Shown: positions 51,953 through 61,942, counted from the first letter of the stretch. The stretch is DNA of 64,000 nt from Oceanospirillaceae bacterium (GCA_013215375.1 JABSRB010000013.1:1-64000), one strand, 5' to 3'. The notes: generated by a model from the letters alone, not told the origin. A program made the numbers and translations.

Positions 51953-52825
51953 TCACGCCTCTTTAGCCATAACTATTTTCACGTGGAATCTATATAAATC
52001 AGCATTTGGAATAGAGACACGCTCCCCTGTTGGAAGCTCAATAAAGGTGCTCAAAGTACTGATTTCCACGACACGACCTTTTACATTTTCTTGCTCCGAC
52101 TTAAGCTCAATAACCGTCCCGACACTAAACGACTCGCGTGCATAATTACCAAATAATATATTTTTAGCCACATCTCTGGCTCCAAAACCAACCGCCATCG
52201 CTATTGCAAACAAAATAGCACCTATCAGTAACATCATAATGGTGTGTAACAATTTTGTATTAAAACTTAGCTGCTCTAGTGCCATCAACACGATAGAGGC
52301 GACAATAACCGCGTAAATAGCATTGGCAATGGTTTTACTGGAGTTTACATTTTCGAAAATACTGCTGTTGTTGATAGTGTCTTTAATAAATTTAGCAAAC
52401 ATGGTGCCCAGCACCAATGTGACTATGGCAATCAGTAATTTTGGTAGAAAACCAACCACAGATTTAATTAATAAAACCAAATCATTAAAGCCAAGCGTAT
52501 CTGCTGCGGGGATCATAAACATAAATAGAACCAACCAAAACAATACCTTACCTGCAATATCTGAAGGTTGTTGTTTAATTCCCGCACTATCCATTACACT
52601 CAGTACACCGGCATTAGAACTCATATGATCTAATCCAATCTTTTTTAACATGGTCAGCGTTATTTTTCTAATTGACCATGCGCACAGCCAACCAATCAGC
52701 AGAATAATGATCGAACCGACAATATTTGGCAGCACACTAATTATATTCAACCACTGATTGGTCAGATTCTCGACAATCATTAAGTGTAATTTTTCAGTAT
52801 CTATTAACTCTACTATATTATTCAT
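51953..52825 (-). CDS. small-conductance mechanosensitive channel-like protein
   Basis: 290 residues with the conserved TM helix repeat family layout: helices at about 30-52, 85-105, 120-145, 165-190 and 195-215. An MscS-like beta domain follows from about 230 (SVGTVIELKSEQENVKGRVVEISTLSTFIELPTGERVSIPNADL). Shorter than many MscS proteins. Its start overlaps the upstream 79-residue gene by 8 bases; an ECF sigma gene precedes both. Gating not predictable. Confidence 0.85.
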   Translation of the reverse strand: MNNIVELIDTEKLHLMIVENLTNQWLNIISVLPNIVGSIIILLIGWLCAWSIRKITLTMLKKIGLDHMSSNAGVLSVMDSAGIKQQPSDIAGKVLFWLVLFMFMIPAADTLGFNDLVLLIKSVVGFLPKLLIAIVTLVLGTMFAKFIKDTINNSSIFENVNSSKTIANAIYAVIVASIVLMALEQLSFNTKLLHTIMMLLIGAILFAIAMAVGFGARDVAKNILFGNYARESFSVGTVIELKSEQENVKGRVVEISTLSTFIELPTGERVSIPNADLYRFHVKIVMAKEA

Positions 52826-53057
52826 TTTTTTCTCCGCTCTCTAATCTTTTACCAGGACCTACTGCTAGTACGCACATAGTCTGAGTTAATTTGACCACAA
52901 ACTGGATTAAATCAACCAGTGATGTCTCGTGAAATACTCTTAACAAAATACCGTAAAGGCGTTGCTCTGGTATTGTTTCAGGCACCTTACATTTGGCAAA
53001 TAATCCATGTATCTGAGTTTCAATTTTTTCAATTTCACTACTGTCTTTTTCAGCCAT
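52818..53057 (-). CDS. hypothetical 79-residue protein between ECF sigma and channel genes
   Basis: Not recognised. Charged N-terminus (AEKDSSEIEKIETQ), an amphipathic middle (LYGILLRVFHETSLVDLIQFVVKLTQTM) and a polar tail. The gene overlaps the channel gene by 8 bases and follows the sigma gene by about 113 bases, so it is probably part of the same unit. A role as sigma-factor partner is possible but there is no zinc-finger motif. Confidence 0.65.
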   Translation of the reverse strand: MAEKDSSEIEKIETQIHGLFAKCKVPETIPEQRLYGILLRVFHETSLVDLIQFVVKLTQTMCVLAVGPGKRLESGEKNE

Positions 53058-53170
53058 TACTCATCTCTTTTTAGCATAAAATAAATGCCATTTAGATTGA
53101 TCCAAAAAGATTCACTGCTCTGCATATGAAAAATTTGAGTGAACAAGTTGGTCAATTTATTAGCATGTCT

Positions 53171-53713
53171 TTACAAACATAATTTCTGGTATAACTGCTT
53201 AAATTTATCCAGCGCCCGATAAAAATTCATCTTGGTAGCACTGAGTTTTTTATCGATAATTTCTGAGATATCTTTCAGCGCTAAATCATTGTTAAACCTT
53301 AGCAATATTAAATCTCTATCCGATTTTTGCAGTGCATTTATTACTTCATGAACACAGACGTTATCATCCTCTTTCGCTACACACTGTGCGGTTTCATTGT
53401 TTTGATCATCGGCAACATCATCAAAGTTTTCCAACTGACTAAAACGTTCCTTATCGCGGCGAAGTTTGTGCAGCAAACTATTACAGTGATTAATGGTGAT
53501 TCGATATAGCCAGGTTTTAAACTCTGCGCGGAACTCAAATTTAGGCAGTGCATGAAAAATTTTTAAAAACACATCTTGCGCTGCATCCTCTGCGAGTTCT
53601 CTCACCGACAAATATCGATAACACAGCGAAAAAACATAGGATTCATAACGTTTTACCAACTCTGTATAGGCACTCGTAATATAGGGAAGCTGCTCGATAC
53701 TCAATAGCACCAA
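53171..53713 (-). CDS. ECF-type RNA polymerase sigma factor
   Basis: About 180 residues. Region 2: FSLCYRYLSVRELAEDAAQDVFLKIFHALP and FKTWLYRITINHCNSLLH; region 4: DLILLRFNNDLALKDISEIIDKKLSATKM. No ATG is available: the frame opens at TTG 53713 immediately after AAGGGAG, while a TTG at 53704 has a better 9-base spacing. A rare start may limit translation. No classical anti-sigma gene adjoins; the next genes encode a 79-residue protein and a channel. Confidence 0.88.
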   Translation of the reverse strand: MVLLSIEQLPYITSAYTELVKRYESYVFSLCYRYLSVRELAEDAAQDVFLKIFHALPKFEFRAEFKTWLYRITINHCNSLLHKLRRDKERFSQLENFDDVADDQNNETAQCVAKEDDNVCVHEVINALQKSDRDLILLRFNNDLALKDISEIIDKKLSATKMNFYRALDKFKQLYQKLCL

Positions 53714-53787
53714 CTCCCTTTCATCTTTGTCGTTTAAAATATCTGATCTCCTTTAAATACTTGCTTGACCAAAAAAACCGACTCAGC

Positions 53788-53960
53788 ACTAGTTAGTTCC
53801 CATCCAGAAACAGATGTCTACTGCGAAAGCCCCACTAGCTCGATCTGCTCACTACTAGATGTAGTTATTTGGAGTGACCAAACGCCCACATCTAGTATCG
53901 TGCATCTCAAGCAATTGGGTCTCCCTCGCTACGACCCCGTTTCTGGATGAGAACTAGTTA
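53788..53960. repeat. 173-base nested inverted-repeat (MITE-like) element
   Basis: Outer arms 53788-53811 and 53939-53960 share GTTC(C/T)CATCCAGAAAC in inverted order (15 of 16). An inner inverted pair centred near 53878 joins CTACTAGATGT...TTTGG with CCAAA...ACATCTAGTAT. The whole could fold into one long hairpin. It lies between divergent genes with no transposase frame. Either a miniature transposable element or a structured intergenic repeat. Confidence 0.55.
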
Positions 53961-54139
53961 GAGTCAATACATTGCCAAAAAGTCACAAAGCTTAACAAAA
54001 AATAAATATTTATATAATAATTTGTGACTATTGAATCTCTCATCCTGTCTTAACTTGTGTGTCATGCATTTAGACGCATCTTTTTAATATGAAATATGTA
54101 GGCCAAATTACATATTTCCAACATTTAAGGTCATACCGT

Positions 54140-55387
54140 ATGAAATTTAGCCAACAAATTACTATCCAGCCAGTTAAGAACAGCTTTTCGATAAGAAATA
54201 GCCAACGATTCCTTCCATTGCTGTTGTGCGCCAGTATCTCTAGTGTCTTTGCACAAGACATTACGCTCTATGATTATCAGCAGGCCACTTCCGCTATTGA
54301 TGAAGCATATTTCACAGGTAGCTTCTCTTCTGAGAAAAACCGAGGGGACCAGCAAAGCGCTTACAACTTAAATTTAGGAGCTAATTTGGAAAAAGTTTTT
54401 AGCTCCCCTGACAGAGATACTACCTTTAAAGCAGATATATTGACTGACATAAGCCGCGGCAGTGACAGCGACGACAGCACCGTAAAGCGCTATAAGGCGA
54501 AAACAAGTCTTAGCGTTGATAATTACTTTGAACCTAATAGCAAGAGCTGGTTTTGGTATGCCAAAGGATCTATAGCAGCTGATGATACCTTTAGTGACCT
54601 GCAAACTACTCTATCTGCAGGTGTTGGTTATGGACGCGTGGTTAATGTCACCGGTATGGCTAAAGCTATCCGCTTAATAGAAGAGCTGCTTAAACGTGGC
54701 GCTATAGATCGTGCGCCAAATAAACAAGCTTACCAGCAAATAGCCGCTATTATTGATAACGAAAAAAGCTACCAATCTGAACATGGATCACGCAGCAAGT
54801 TTTATCAGCAGCACTGGATAGGTGCTATCGAGCAAGTATTGATTTCACAAGGCATCGTTAAAGGTGCCCTATCTGCCAATGGTGTATTAGCGATGCGCGA
54901 TGTGCTGATTGATGAGAAAATATCAGTGCGCAAATATGGCTGGAAAGTACGTGCAGGACTGGCCTATGTCGGCCGTAATTTTGAGGGCATAAAAAACAAA
55001 CCTGCTCTTGAGTTGGCCGCTGAATATCACTTACCTATCAATAATAGAACCCAGTTTTCAAATGAAGCCACACTCACCAGCATATTAGACAGTGATAAAG
55101 ACTCATACACCTTCAACAATGACATGTCATTGACCTTTGAGATCGATGACCGCTTAGACTGGATCAATACCTGGGGATTAAATGTAAACCGCAGCGCTGC
55201 AGATGGCGATAAAGTATTTACTCAATCGCTAACCTCTACCTTGGCTTACGAAGTGGATAACAACTTAGATTTAACCGTTTCGGCTGGCATTAATCATAGT
55301 TCAGGAAATTATCATACTAGTGGAGGTGATGTCCTTGATGGTACTGATCGAAAATTTAATGTCGGTGTGAGATACCGTCTAAGATAA
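54140..55387 (+). CDS. outer-membrane beta-barrel protein with helical insert
   Basis: 415 residues; start at 54140 favoured by AAGG upstream and a normal signal peptide ending ISSVFAQ. Residues about 30-165 and 250-415 alternate in the manner of beta-barrel strands and the protein ends in an aromatic/Arg pattern (FNVGVRYRLR). About residues 170-245 are predicted helical and charged (MAKAIRLIEELLKRGAID, QQIAAIIDNEKSYQSEHG), unusual inside a barrel. No named family recognised; DUF481-like barrels are the nearest impression. Confidence 0.7.
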   Translation: MKFSQQITIQPVKNSFSIRNSQRFLPLLLCASISSVFAQDITLYDYQQATSAIDEAYFTGSFSSEKNRGDQQSAYNLNLGANLEKVFSSPDRDTTFKADILTDISRGSDSDDSTVKRYKAKTSLSVDNYFEPNSKSWFWYAKGSIAADDTFSDLQTTLSAGVGYGRVVNVTGMAKAIRLIEELLKRGAIDRAPNKQAYQQIAAIIDNEKSYQSEHGSRSKFYQQHWIGAIEQVLISQGIVKGALSANGVLAMRDVLIDEKISVRKYGWKVRAGLAYVGRNFEGIKNKPALELAAEYHLPINNRTQFSNEATLTSILDSDKDSYTFNNDMSLTFEIDDRLDWINTWGLNVNRSAADGDKVFTQSLTSTLAYEVDNNLDLTVSAGINHSSGNYHTSGGDVLDGTDRKFNVGVRYRLR

Positions 55388-55549
55388 CTATCACCTGAAT
55401 CTGTGGCTTCAGAGAGGATGCAGAACGTATGCTAAGCGCCGCTTGGAAGCCACTGATTCACATATAAGCTAATCTTTCAATTAGCTAACTCTAAACAGAC
55501 GTATTTAAGCACGCGCTTAGAGTTCATATTATAACGCACGGAGAGCGCT

Positions 55550-56278
55550 ATGCATTTATCAAAAAAATTAACAGCTGAATTTATCGGCACGTTTTGGCTC
55601 GTCTTAGGGGGTTGTGGCAGTGCCGTGTTGGCGGCTGCATTTCCCGAGGTAGGCATCGGGCTTTTAGGAGTATCTCTCGCCTTTGGATTAACGGTGTTAA
55701 CCATGGCTTATGCTATCGGTCACATTTCTGGATGTCACCTCAATCCCGCCGTTTCGTTAGGCTTATTTCTGGCCGGCCGCTTTAATAAAGCAGAGCTACT
55801 CCCCTATATGCTGGCGCAAGTTCTCGGTGGCATCTTGGGGGCAGCTGTACTCTACCTTATCGCCAGTGGTCAGCCTGAATTTACAGCATCCTCAGGATTT
55901 GCCGCAAATGGCTACGCAGAGCACAGCCCTGGTGGTTACAGCTTAACCGCAGCCCTGGTCTGCGAAATAGTGATGACTTTCATGTTCCTGTTTATCATTT
56001 TAGGGGCAACAGACAAACGTGCACCCGCAGGTTTTGCACCTATTGCTATTGGTCTTGGGTTGACCTTAATTCATCTTATTAGTATTCCGGTGACTAATAC
56101 TTCAGTCAACCCTGCTAGAAGTACCGCTGTAGCATTGTTCACTGAAAATTGGGCGATAAGTCAACTTTGGTTATTTTGGCTAGCACCCTTAGTAGGCGCG
56201 GCAATTGCTGCGGTTGTTTATAAATGGATGGAATCTCCAGATACTGATATGGATACGGCGCCAACACCTGAAACCTAA
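55550..56278 (+). CDS. aqpZ: aquaporin Z
   Basis: 242 residues, six membrane helices and both NPA loops: [12 protein letters not shown] and [15 protein letters not shown]. His and Arg of the narrow selectivity filter are consistent with a water channel rather than a glycerol facilitator. GGAGAG precedes the ATG. Monocistronic. The C-terminal tail is acidic and slightly extended. Confidence 0.96.
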   Translation: MHLSKKLTAEFIGTFWLVLGGCGSAVLAAAFPEVGIGLLGVSLAFGLTVLTMAYAIGHISGCHLNPAVSLGLFLAGRFNKAELLPYMLAQVLGGILGAAVLYLIASGQPEFTASSGFAANGYAEHSPGGYSLTAALVCEIVMTFMFLFIILGATDKRAPAGFAPIAIGLGLTLIHLISIPVTNTSVNPARSTAVALFTENWAISQLWLFWLAPLVGAAIAAVVYKWMESPDTDMDTAPTPET

Positions 56279-56650
56279 ATTCCCATAGAGTTATGTCTAG
56301 CGAATAAAAACCTAATGGGATAAATTTCTTGGCCTTTTTCGACCATAACCTGCTTTTGTCGAAAGAGGGTAAGGAATATAAATCACCTCAAAGATATCCA
56401 GTCTGTAAGCTTGTCGTTAGACATAAACACCATTTAGCTCACCTTTTTTGCATCGTAATAGTGATACTCGTAAATCCGCAGCCTCCCTAAATCTCCTGCT
56501 AATTAAGGGACTTACCTATATTAATATTCTGTAGATAGCTTATCCTATGGGACTAATATTTTATATCCCTGTTATTTAACATCAATGGTTATCAATCGGC
56601 CCCTCCTTTTACTAACACATTAATTCAGCATCAGTTTTATAGGTTAAACA
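56279..56650. other. 372-base gap, nothing recognised
   Basis: Between aqpZ and HMG-CoA lyase, both rightward. A weak inverted pair (TTCGAC/GTCGAA near 56340-56360) was seen, but no promoter, terminator or reading frame is convincing. Confidence 0.3.
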
Positions 56651-57550
56651 ATGTCAAATAATTCAATTAGAATTGTAGAGGTAAGCCCCAGGGATGGACT
56701 GCAAAACGAGCACACACTGATAAGCTCACAAATCAAAGTTGAGCTCATTACACGCTTGAGTGATGCGGGTTTAAAACATATTGAGGCGGCTAGTTTTGTA
56801 TCCCCGCGAGCGGTTCCACAAATGGCCGACTCCCATCAGGTGATGCAGTTACTACCAAGGCAAAAAGATGTCATATATTCAGCCCTTATCCCCAATATTA
56901 AAGGCTTAAATGCCGCCCTAGATGCAGGTGTTACAGAAGTGGCGATCTTTACCGCTGCCTCTGAGTTATTTAATCAAAAGAACATTAACTGCTCAATCGC
57001 AGATAGCTTTGCACGCTTTAAAGACATACTTGAGATTTGCCAGGAAAAAAACATTCGTGTTAGAGGTTACATATCCACTGTTTTTAACTGTCCCTATCAA
57101 GGTGAGATTTCACCGGCGCAAGTCACTTACGTTAGCCGCCAACTTATCGACATGGGATGTTATGAAATATCGCTAGGTGACACTATTGGTACAGGTACTG
57201 CCAATAAGGTCACTAGATTATTACAACAAATGCGCCAAGAAATGCCTATCGAACAAATAGCAGTGCATTTTCATGATACTTATGGCCAAGCGTTAACCAA
57301 TATTTACGCCGCTCTAGAGCAGGGAATTAAAGTGATGGACAGTTCGGTAGCAGGTTTGGGGGGGTGCCCCTATGCGAAAGGATCTAGCGGCAACGTAGCC
57401 ACTGAAGATGTCGTGTATCTTCTCAATGGACTCGGTCTAGAATCGGGTATAGACCTTACGAAATTAGTGGGTGTCGGGCATTGGATCAGTGGTCAACTAC
57501 GCCGTAAAAACACTTCAAAAACAGGCCTGGCGATGAACTTACGTCGCTAG
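56651..57550 (+). CDS. mvaB: hydroxymethylglutaryl-CoA lyase
   Basis: 299-residue HMGL-like TIM barrel: VEVSPRDGLQNE (metal Asp and catalytic Arg), EAASFVSPRAVPQM, AVHFHDTYGQAL (metal His pair), and the family signature GLGGCPYAKGSSGNVATEDV with the active-site Cys. Known role: HMG-CoA to acetoacetate and acetyl-CoA, the last step of leucine catabolism. The other leucine degradation genes are not in the window. Confidence 0.95.
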   Translation: MSNNSIRIVEVSPRDGLQNEHTLISSQIKVELITRLSDAGLKHIEAASFVSPRAVPQMADSHQVMQLLPRQKDVIYSALIPNIKGLNAALDAGVTEVAIFTAASELFNQKNINCSIADSFARFKDILEICQEKNIRVRGYISTVFNCPYQGEISPAQVTYVSRQLIDMGCYEISLGDTIGTGTANKVTRLLQQMRQEMPIEQIAVHFHDTYGQALTNIYAALEQGIKVMDSSVAGLGGCPYAKGSSGNVATEDVVYLLNGLGLESGIDLTKLVGVGHWISGQLRRKNTSKTGLAMNLRR

Positions 57551-57613
57551 GACCCACCCATTAACACCTTAGCTTATCAGCATGTTGACTCTTATTAAAT
57601 CGACAATAACTTC

Positions 57614-57793
57614 TTAAATATGACCGCCCTCTTTTTGCTTTAATTGTAATTGTAGACGCGCCTTTTTTATTTCTAAAAGTAATTCACTGTTCTCAAAATA
57701 ATGTATTTCGAAATTTTCAAGCTCACCATCGGTCATAGTACGCGATAGATATTTTACGATTAATTCATCTAAAACTTTTTTTTCTTCAGCCAT
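57614..57793 (-). CDS. 59-residue putative short anti-sigma-like protein
   Basis: 59 codons with GGTGAG 5 bases before ATG. The sequence (YLSRTMTDGELENFEIHYFENSELLLEI) follows the spacing of the zinc-binding anti-sigma domain, in which a helix carrying L-S-x-x-E-x-x-x-F-E-x-H is followed by C-x-x-C. The His is kept but the two Cys positions are Asn and Glu/Leu. The gene lies 273 bases after an ECF sigma gene on the same strand. Inference: a metal-free sigma-factor partner. Its short length hides it from routine annotation. Confidence 0.55.
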   Translation of the reverse strand: MAEEKKVLDELIVKYLSRTMTDGELENFEIHYFENSELLLEIKKARLQLQLKQKEGGHI

Positions 57794-58066
57794 TGCATCT
57801 CACCAAATCACAGTCACTAAATCTGTTTCTTAGTATGAGATTACTGATAACAAATAGAGTTTTCTCTCACTGTTTTGAACAACAATTAAGCAATGAATTA
57901 TAGTGGGTTTTAATATCAAATAGAAGTAGTAATAATGGAGCAATCGAGGAGAGAGGATGCTATTTCCAGGGTTTTATTGACGATTAAAGCCCTGAAAACT
58001 CAATGCTTTAGATAAATAACTCGATGTAGAACATGCAAAGCAATAAGGATAAAAGCCGCTGTCATT

Positions 58067-58633
58067 TTATTGCTCTACTAAAACTCTAAAGCGTTTACGG
58101 GCTCTGGAAACGACACGATCAAAGGCATTTACTGTCAGCTCCATCGCCTGACAAACTTGTGGCTTATCTTGTTCCCAAACATAAAAACGGGTCAAAATTT
58201 CTCGGTCTCTAGGGGTCGATAATTTCTCTAATAAACCTTTAATAAAAACGCTTTGCTCTTGTAGGAAAACAACTTGTAGCTGTTCTTTTTGCGTGCCAAT
58301 TGCCTGTTCAACAATCTCGGTATTAGGCTGAGTACCACGTCGCATCTCTTTCCTAAAGTGTGCAATAACAATATTTTTAGCCGTGCCATGGATAAAATAA
58401 CTTAATTTTTGCGGCTCTTTAATACCCACTCCGCGCAATCTTTCGATGATAATACGCAAGGTGTCTTGCAATAAGTCTTCAGCAAGGTAGGTATCTTGTG
58501 TTCTGTATTTTAACATTTCCAACAACGATCGCTGATACTTCTTCACCAAAATGGTTTCTGCAGCTCTATCGCCTCTACCTATTCGTTCTACAATCTCACT
58601 ACAACTGAGTATATCTCCTGCATCGTTTGTCAT
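58067..58633 (-). CDS. ECF-type RNA polymerase sigma factor
   Basis: 188 residues. Region 2: QRSLLEMLKYRTQDTYLAEDLLQDT and KLSYFIHGTAKNIVIAHFRKE; region 4: PRDREILTRFYVWEQDKPQVCQAMELTVNAFDRVVSRARKRF (given across two helices). The start at 58633 is supported by AAGGTGG at 5 bases. The predicted start is otherwise 17 codons further out. An inverted repeat at 57966-57995 lies between it and the 59-residue gene and could attenuate read-through. Confidence 0.87.
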   Translation of the reverse strand: MTNDAGDILSCSEIVERIGRGDRAAETILVKKYQRSLLEMLKYRTQDTYLAEDLLQDTLRIIIERLRGVGIKEPQKLSYFIHGTAKNIVIAHFRKEMRRGTQPNTEIVEQAIGTQKEQLQVVFLQEQSVFIKGLLEKLSTPRDREILTRFYVWEQDKPQVCQAMELTVNAFDRVVSRARKRFRVLVEQ

Positions 58634-59104
58634 CTTAACCACCTTGTTAGACTGTATAAAATCTAGCCGGTAGATTGAATGCACCTTATCTACCTTAAAA
58701 TTTTATCCCCACAAAATAAAATCTTGTAGAGGAAAACGTTGAATACCAATGCCGATGATTGCTAACGATTATTAATTAATACCTTAATAAGAAATTTTAA
58801 ACAAGCGTATCATTCTTATGATTTCTGCCATTTTGTACGTTTAAAATTATTTGTAAATTCGTTTTAAACGCAGGAAAACTATAAATCCCCCTAAGGTGTT
58901 GATTGATTATCAAACTAAGTAAATACTAAAACGCAGTTACCGCTAGTAGCGCTGTTACCTGCCACTTTATTTTTTGTGGAATATTGCATAGAAAAAATTC
59001 TTATTTTTTACTTGTCCTCAGCCTGCATCGATACCGTTACCTTATTGAGACGTTTAAGAATCATTGTTACTGATAGCTGTAAGAAACAGTTTCATAACAT
59101 TTTT
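58634..59104. other. 471-base gap, nothing recognised
   Basis: Between the ECF sigma gene and the DMT transporter, both leftward. AT-rich, with no supported frame or terminator. It should contain the sigma-gene promoter, but no boxes are convincing. Confidence 0.3.
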
Positions 59105-60043
59105 TTATTTTAATGCCACATTTGATCTGTTCACTACCGGGCTGCTTGAAACATTAGAATTTGCGTAAACAACACCAATAAAAATAGCCAACATGGCAAA
59201 AACAGTATTGATATCTAACTGTTCTGATAATAGAAAAAACGCTAGGACAGAGACTAAAACCGGCGTAATTGCTCCCCAACAAGCAGAGAGTTCTGCCCCT
59301 AAAGATTGGATGGCATGGCCGTAGGTAATGACCGAAATTAATCCGCAAAAAATACCCATTATTAATAGTTGTCCCGCGATATGCTCAAGTGGCACACTGG
59401 CTAGATTTGAGGTAAATATAGGTGTTGGTAATCCTAGCAACAGTACCACTGCCGCAGTCACATTTAGCACTGTAGCTACTTCTATTCCCGATAAGCCAGA
59501 GACTTTAACGCTAATGGTGTAAACCGCCCAACAGGCAGCCGCAAGCAAATACAACAGCGGCCCCACTATCAATTGTTCAGTGTTGGAACTTAGCTCACTT
59601 TGAAGCAACACAGCGACTCCGGCTAGCACGACACTCAATCCAATGATACGACTCTTATGTAATCGCTGCGAGTAACAAAGCACTGCAATCATAGTGACAA
59701 AAACAGGTGCAACCCCAGGAATTAACAAACTACCTACTACTGCTTGCACTTCTGAGGACGCGATCACTGATAAGAGATAAAAAGGCAGACCAGCACCTGC
59801 GGCAATACCCAGTAAATAGCGTTTTTTAACCGCCATAATTTTGCATCTTGCCTTAACTAATACCGGTAATAACAATAATGCAGGCAGCATAAATCTTAAC
59901 AAAGCCATGTCATAACTGGTTAATTGTGATTGAGCACCGGTACGTAGAGCAACAAAATAAAAGGCCCAAATTAAAATAGTGACTATTAAACAAACAAAAC
60001 CTGAATTCATTTTAACCATACTGTTTTTCAATTTAGCGATCAT
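59105..60043 (-). CDS. EamA/DMT-family transporter
   Basis: 312 residues, ten membrane helices in two EamA repeats (first repeat SYDMALLRFMLPALLLLPVL; second around LYLLAAACWAVYTISVKVSG). The ATG at 60043 follows GGAGAG by 8 bases; a TTG 11 codons upstream is less likely. Divergent from an Lrp/AsnC regulator, a pairing typical of amino-acid exporters under substrate-responsive control. The substrate is not identifiable. Confidence 0.9.
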   Translation of the reverse strand: MIAKLKNSMVKMNSGFVCLIVTILIWAFYFVALRTGAQSQLTSYDMALLRFMLPALLLLPVLVKARCKIMAVKKRYLLGIAAGAGLPFYLLSVIASSEVQAVVGSLLIPGVAPVFVTMIAVLCYSQRLHKSRIIGLSVVLAGVAVLLQSELSSNTEQLIVGPLLYLLAAACWAVYTISVKVSGLSGIEVATVLNVTAAVVLLLGLPTPIFTSNLASVPLEHIAGQLLIMGIFCGLISVITYGHAIQSLGAELSACWGAITPVLVSVLAFFLLSEQLDINTVFAMLAIFIGVVYANSNVSSSPVVNRSNVALK

Positions 60044-60182
60044 CGACAAAGCTCTCCAGCTATCATTATTTTGCAAGTATTATGCAGAACATTCACTGTG
60101 ATTAATTACCTTTTATAGGCTATGTTTATATGTTTTTTAGTGCATAATAGTAATTTAAAGGTATTTATTGGTGGAAACAGCC

Positions 60183-60638
60183 ATGGACAAGACAGATAAA
60201 CATATTTTAGAATTACTGCAAAAGGATGGCCGCCTAACCACTGCTGAAATTGCAGAGCGCGTCAATCTATCGCCCTCCCCTTGTGCCAGACGAATAAAGC
60301 GCTTAGAACAAGAAAAAATTATTGTGGGCTATCAGGCGAAGGTATCCAGACAAAGTGTCGATTTGGGCATGACCGTTTTTGTACACGTCAATTTAAATAG
60401 CCATCAAGAGAGAGATCTTGAGCATTTCGAGCAGATTATTAGCACCGTACCGCAAGTGATTAATGGTCATGTTGTTTCAGGTCAACACGACTATTTATTA
60501 GAAGTTGTCTGTAGCGATCTCATCGCCTATGAGAGCTTTATGCGCCAGTTGCGTATTATACCGATGGTGAAAGATATCAATTCTAATTTTGCCATCCGTA
60601 CTTTTAAAGAGCAAACTGCGCTGCCTATTCAGCAGTAA
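60183..60638 (+). CDS. Lrp/AsnC family transcriptional regulator
   Basis: 151 residues: N-terminal helix-turn-helix (DKHILELLQKDGRLTTAEIAERVNLSPSP) and C-terminal RAM domain (about 65-145; VNGHVVSGQHDYLLEVV-type strand). The ATG at 60183 is preceded by GGTGGA at 7 bases and gives the usual N-terminus (MDKTDKHIL). Probably regulates the divergent DMT exporter. Confidence 0.92.
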   Translation: MDKTDKHILELLQKDGRLTTAEIAERVNLSPSPCARRIKRLEQEKIIVGYQAKVSRQSVDLGMTVFVHVNLNSHQERDLEHFEQIISTVPQVINGHVVSGQHDYLLEVVCSDLIAYESFMRQLRIIPMVKDINSNFAIRTFKEQTALPIQQ

Positions 60639-60654
60639 ACTTTGGCCTAAATAG

Positions 60655-60678
60655 AAAAAACCGCCAATAGGCGGTTTA
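60655..60678 (-). terminator. Rho-independent terminator of fabV
   Basis: AAACCGCC/GGCGGTTT stem with loop of 4 (AATA), followed leftward by six T. It may serve both convergent genes. Confidence 0.8.
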
Positions 60679-60748
60679 AGAGTTGGCTAGTGTTAGCCTA
60701 TGGATAAAACCAAAGAGCACTAATGTATAGTGTGTTTAGATGGATTCT

Positions 60749-61942
60749 CTAGATATCTATTACATCAAAAGGCACTAGCGTATCGACATCTAGTTCGTAA
60801 TCAATACCTTCAATGCCAAAACCGAACAGCTTCAGGAACTCTGTTTTGTAATAAGCGTAATCCGTGGTTTCAAACACATTGTCGTCGGATACTTGCTCCC
60901 AGATAGCTTTACAGCGCGCCTGAATATCACCGCGTAATTCCAAATCATCCATACGATAGCGATTAGCTTCATCGTACTGTACTTCATCACTGCACAAAGC
61001 GGTGCGAAATAAACGATCAATTTGCTCGATGCATCCCTCGTGCACATTGCTCTCTTTCATCACTTTAAACACCATTGATAAGTACAATGGCATTACCGGG
61101 ATTGCAGAGCTCGCTTGAGTAACCACAGATTTAAGAACCGCGACATTCGCCTGACCACCAATCGCCTGCAATTTTGTATTGAGTAGCGCAGCGGTTTCAT
61201 CGACGTGTTGCTTAGCGCGACCAATAGTACCGTGCCAGTATATAGGCCAAGTAATATCTGAACCCATGTAGCTGTATGCGGTAGTCTTACAGCCCTGTGC
61301 CAAGACACCTGCATCGCTCAGTGCATCAATCCACAACTGCCAATCAGCACCGCCCATTACCGTGATAGTATCGGCAATTTCTTGCTCTGAAGCTGGCTCA
61401 ACTTCTGCATCAAACAAAGTATCTTTGTTGGTGTTGAGTGCGGTCGACTTATAAGGTGCATCAATCGGCTTTAACGTTGAGCGTACCAATTCACCAGTAT
61501 CAGGTAACTTGCGTACTGGGGAGGCCAATGAATAAATCACTAGGTCGATCTGTCCCAAATCTTCTTTAATCAACGCGATGGTTTTTTCTTTTGCGGCATG
61601 ACTAAAAGCATCGCCATTTAAGCTTTTTGCATATAAACCCACAGCTTCAGCCTCGGCAGTAAACGCCGCGCTATTATGCCAACCGGCAGTGCCTGGCTTT
61701 TTCTCTGTAGCAGGTTTCTCAAAGAACACCCCAATCGTGGCTGCGCCTGAGCCAAAAGCAGCGGTAATACGTGATGACATACCGTAGCCACTAGAGGCGC
61801 CGATAATTAAAACTCGCTTTGGTCCATCTTTTATCTGACCATTATTTTTAACATAGGCAATTTGCTCACGAACATTGGCTAAACAGCCCACTGGATGTGT
61901 AGTAGTGCAGATAAAGCCACGAATTTTTGGTTTAATAATCAT
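60749..61942 (-). CDS. fabV: trans-2-enoyl-ACP/CoA reductase FabV
   Basis: 397 residues of the FabV family: [18 protein letters not shown] at the N-terminus, NADH motif [29 protein letters not shown], and the wide-spaced active-site Tyr-x8-Lys pattern around [22 protein letters not shown] (two segments). Known role: last step of fatty-acid elongation; triclosan-insensitive alternative to FabI. Monocistronic. Confidence 0.97.
   Translation of the reverse strand: MIIKPKIRGFICTTTHPVGCLANVREQIAYVKNNGQIKDGPKRVLIIGASSGYGMSSRITAAFGSGAATIGVFFEKPATEKKPGTAGWHNSAAFTAEAEAVGLYAKSLNGDAFSHAAKEKTIALIKEDLGQIDLVIYSLASPVRKLPDTGELVRSTLKPIDAPYKSTALNTNKDTLFDAEVEPASEQEIADTITVMGGADWQLWIDALSDAGVLAQGCKTTAYSYMGSDITWPIYWHGTIGRAKQHVDETAALLNTKLQAIGGQANVAVLKSVVTQASSAIPVMPLYLSMVFKVMKESNVHEGCIEQIDRLFRTALCSDEVQYDEANRYRMDDLELRGDIQARCKAIWEQVSDDNVFETTDYAYYKTEFLKLFGFGIEGIDYELDVDTLVPFDVIDI

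Noticed and set aside
53765-53950. Open frame of 61 codons lying over the nested inverted repeat
   Set aside because: No ribosome site, low-complexity product and complete overlap with the inverted-repeat element; explained by the repeat.
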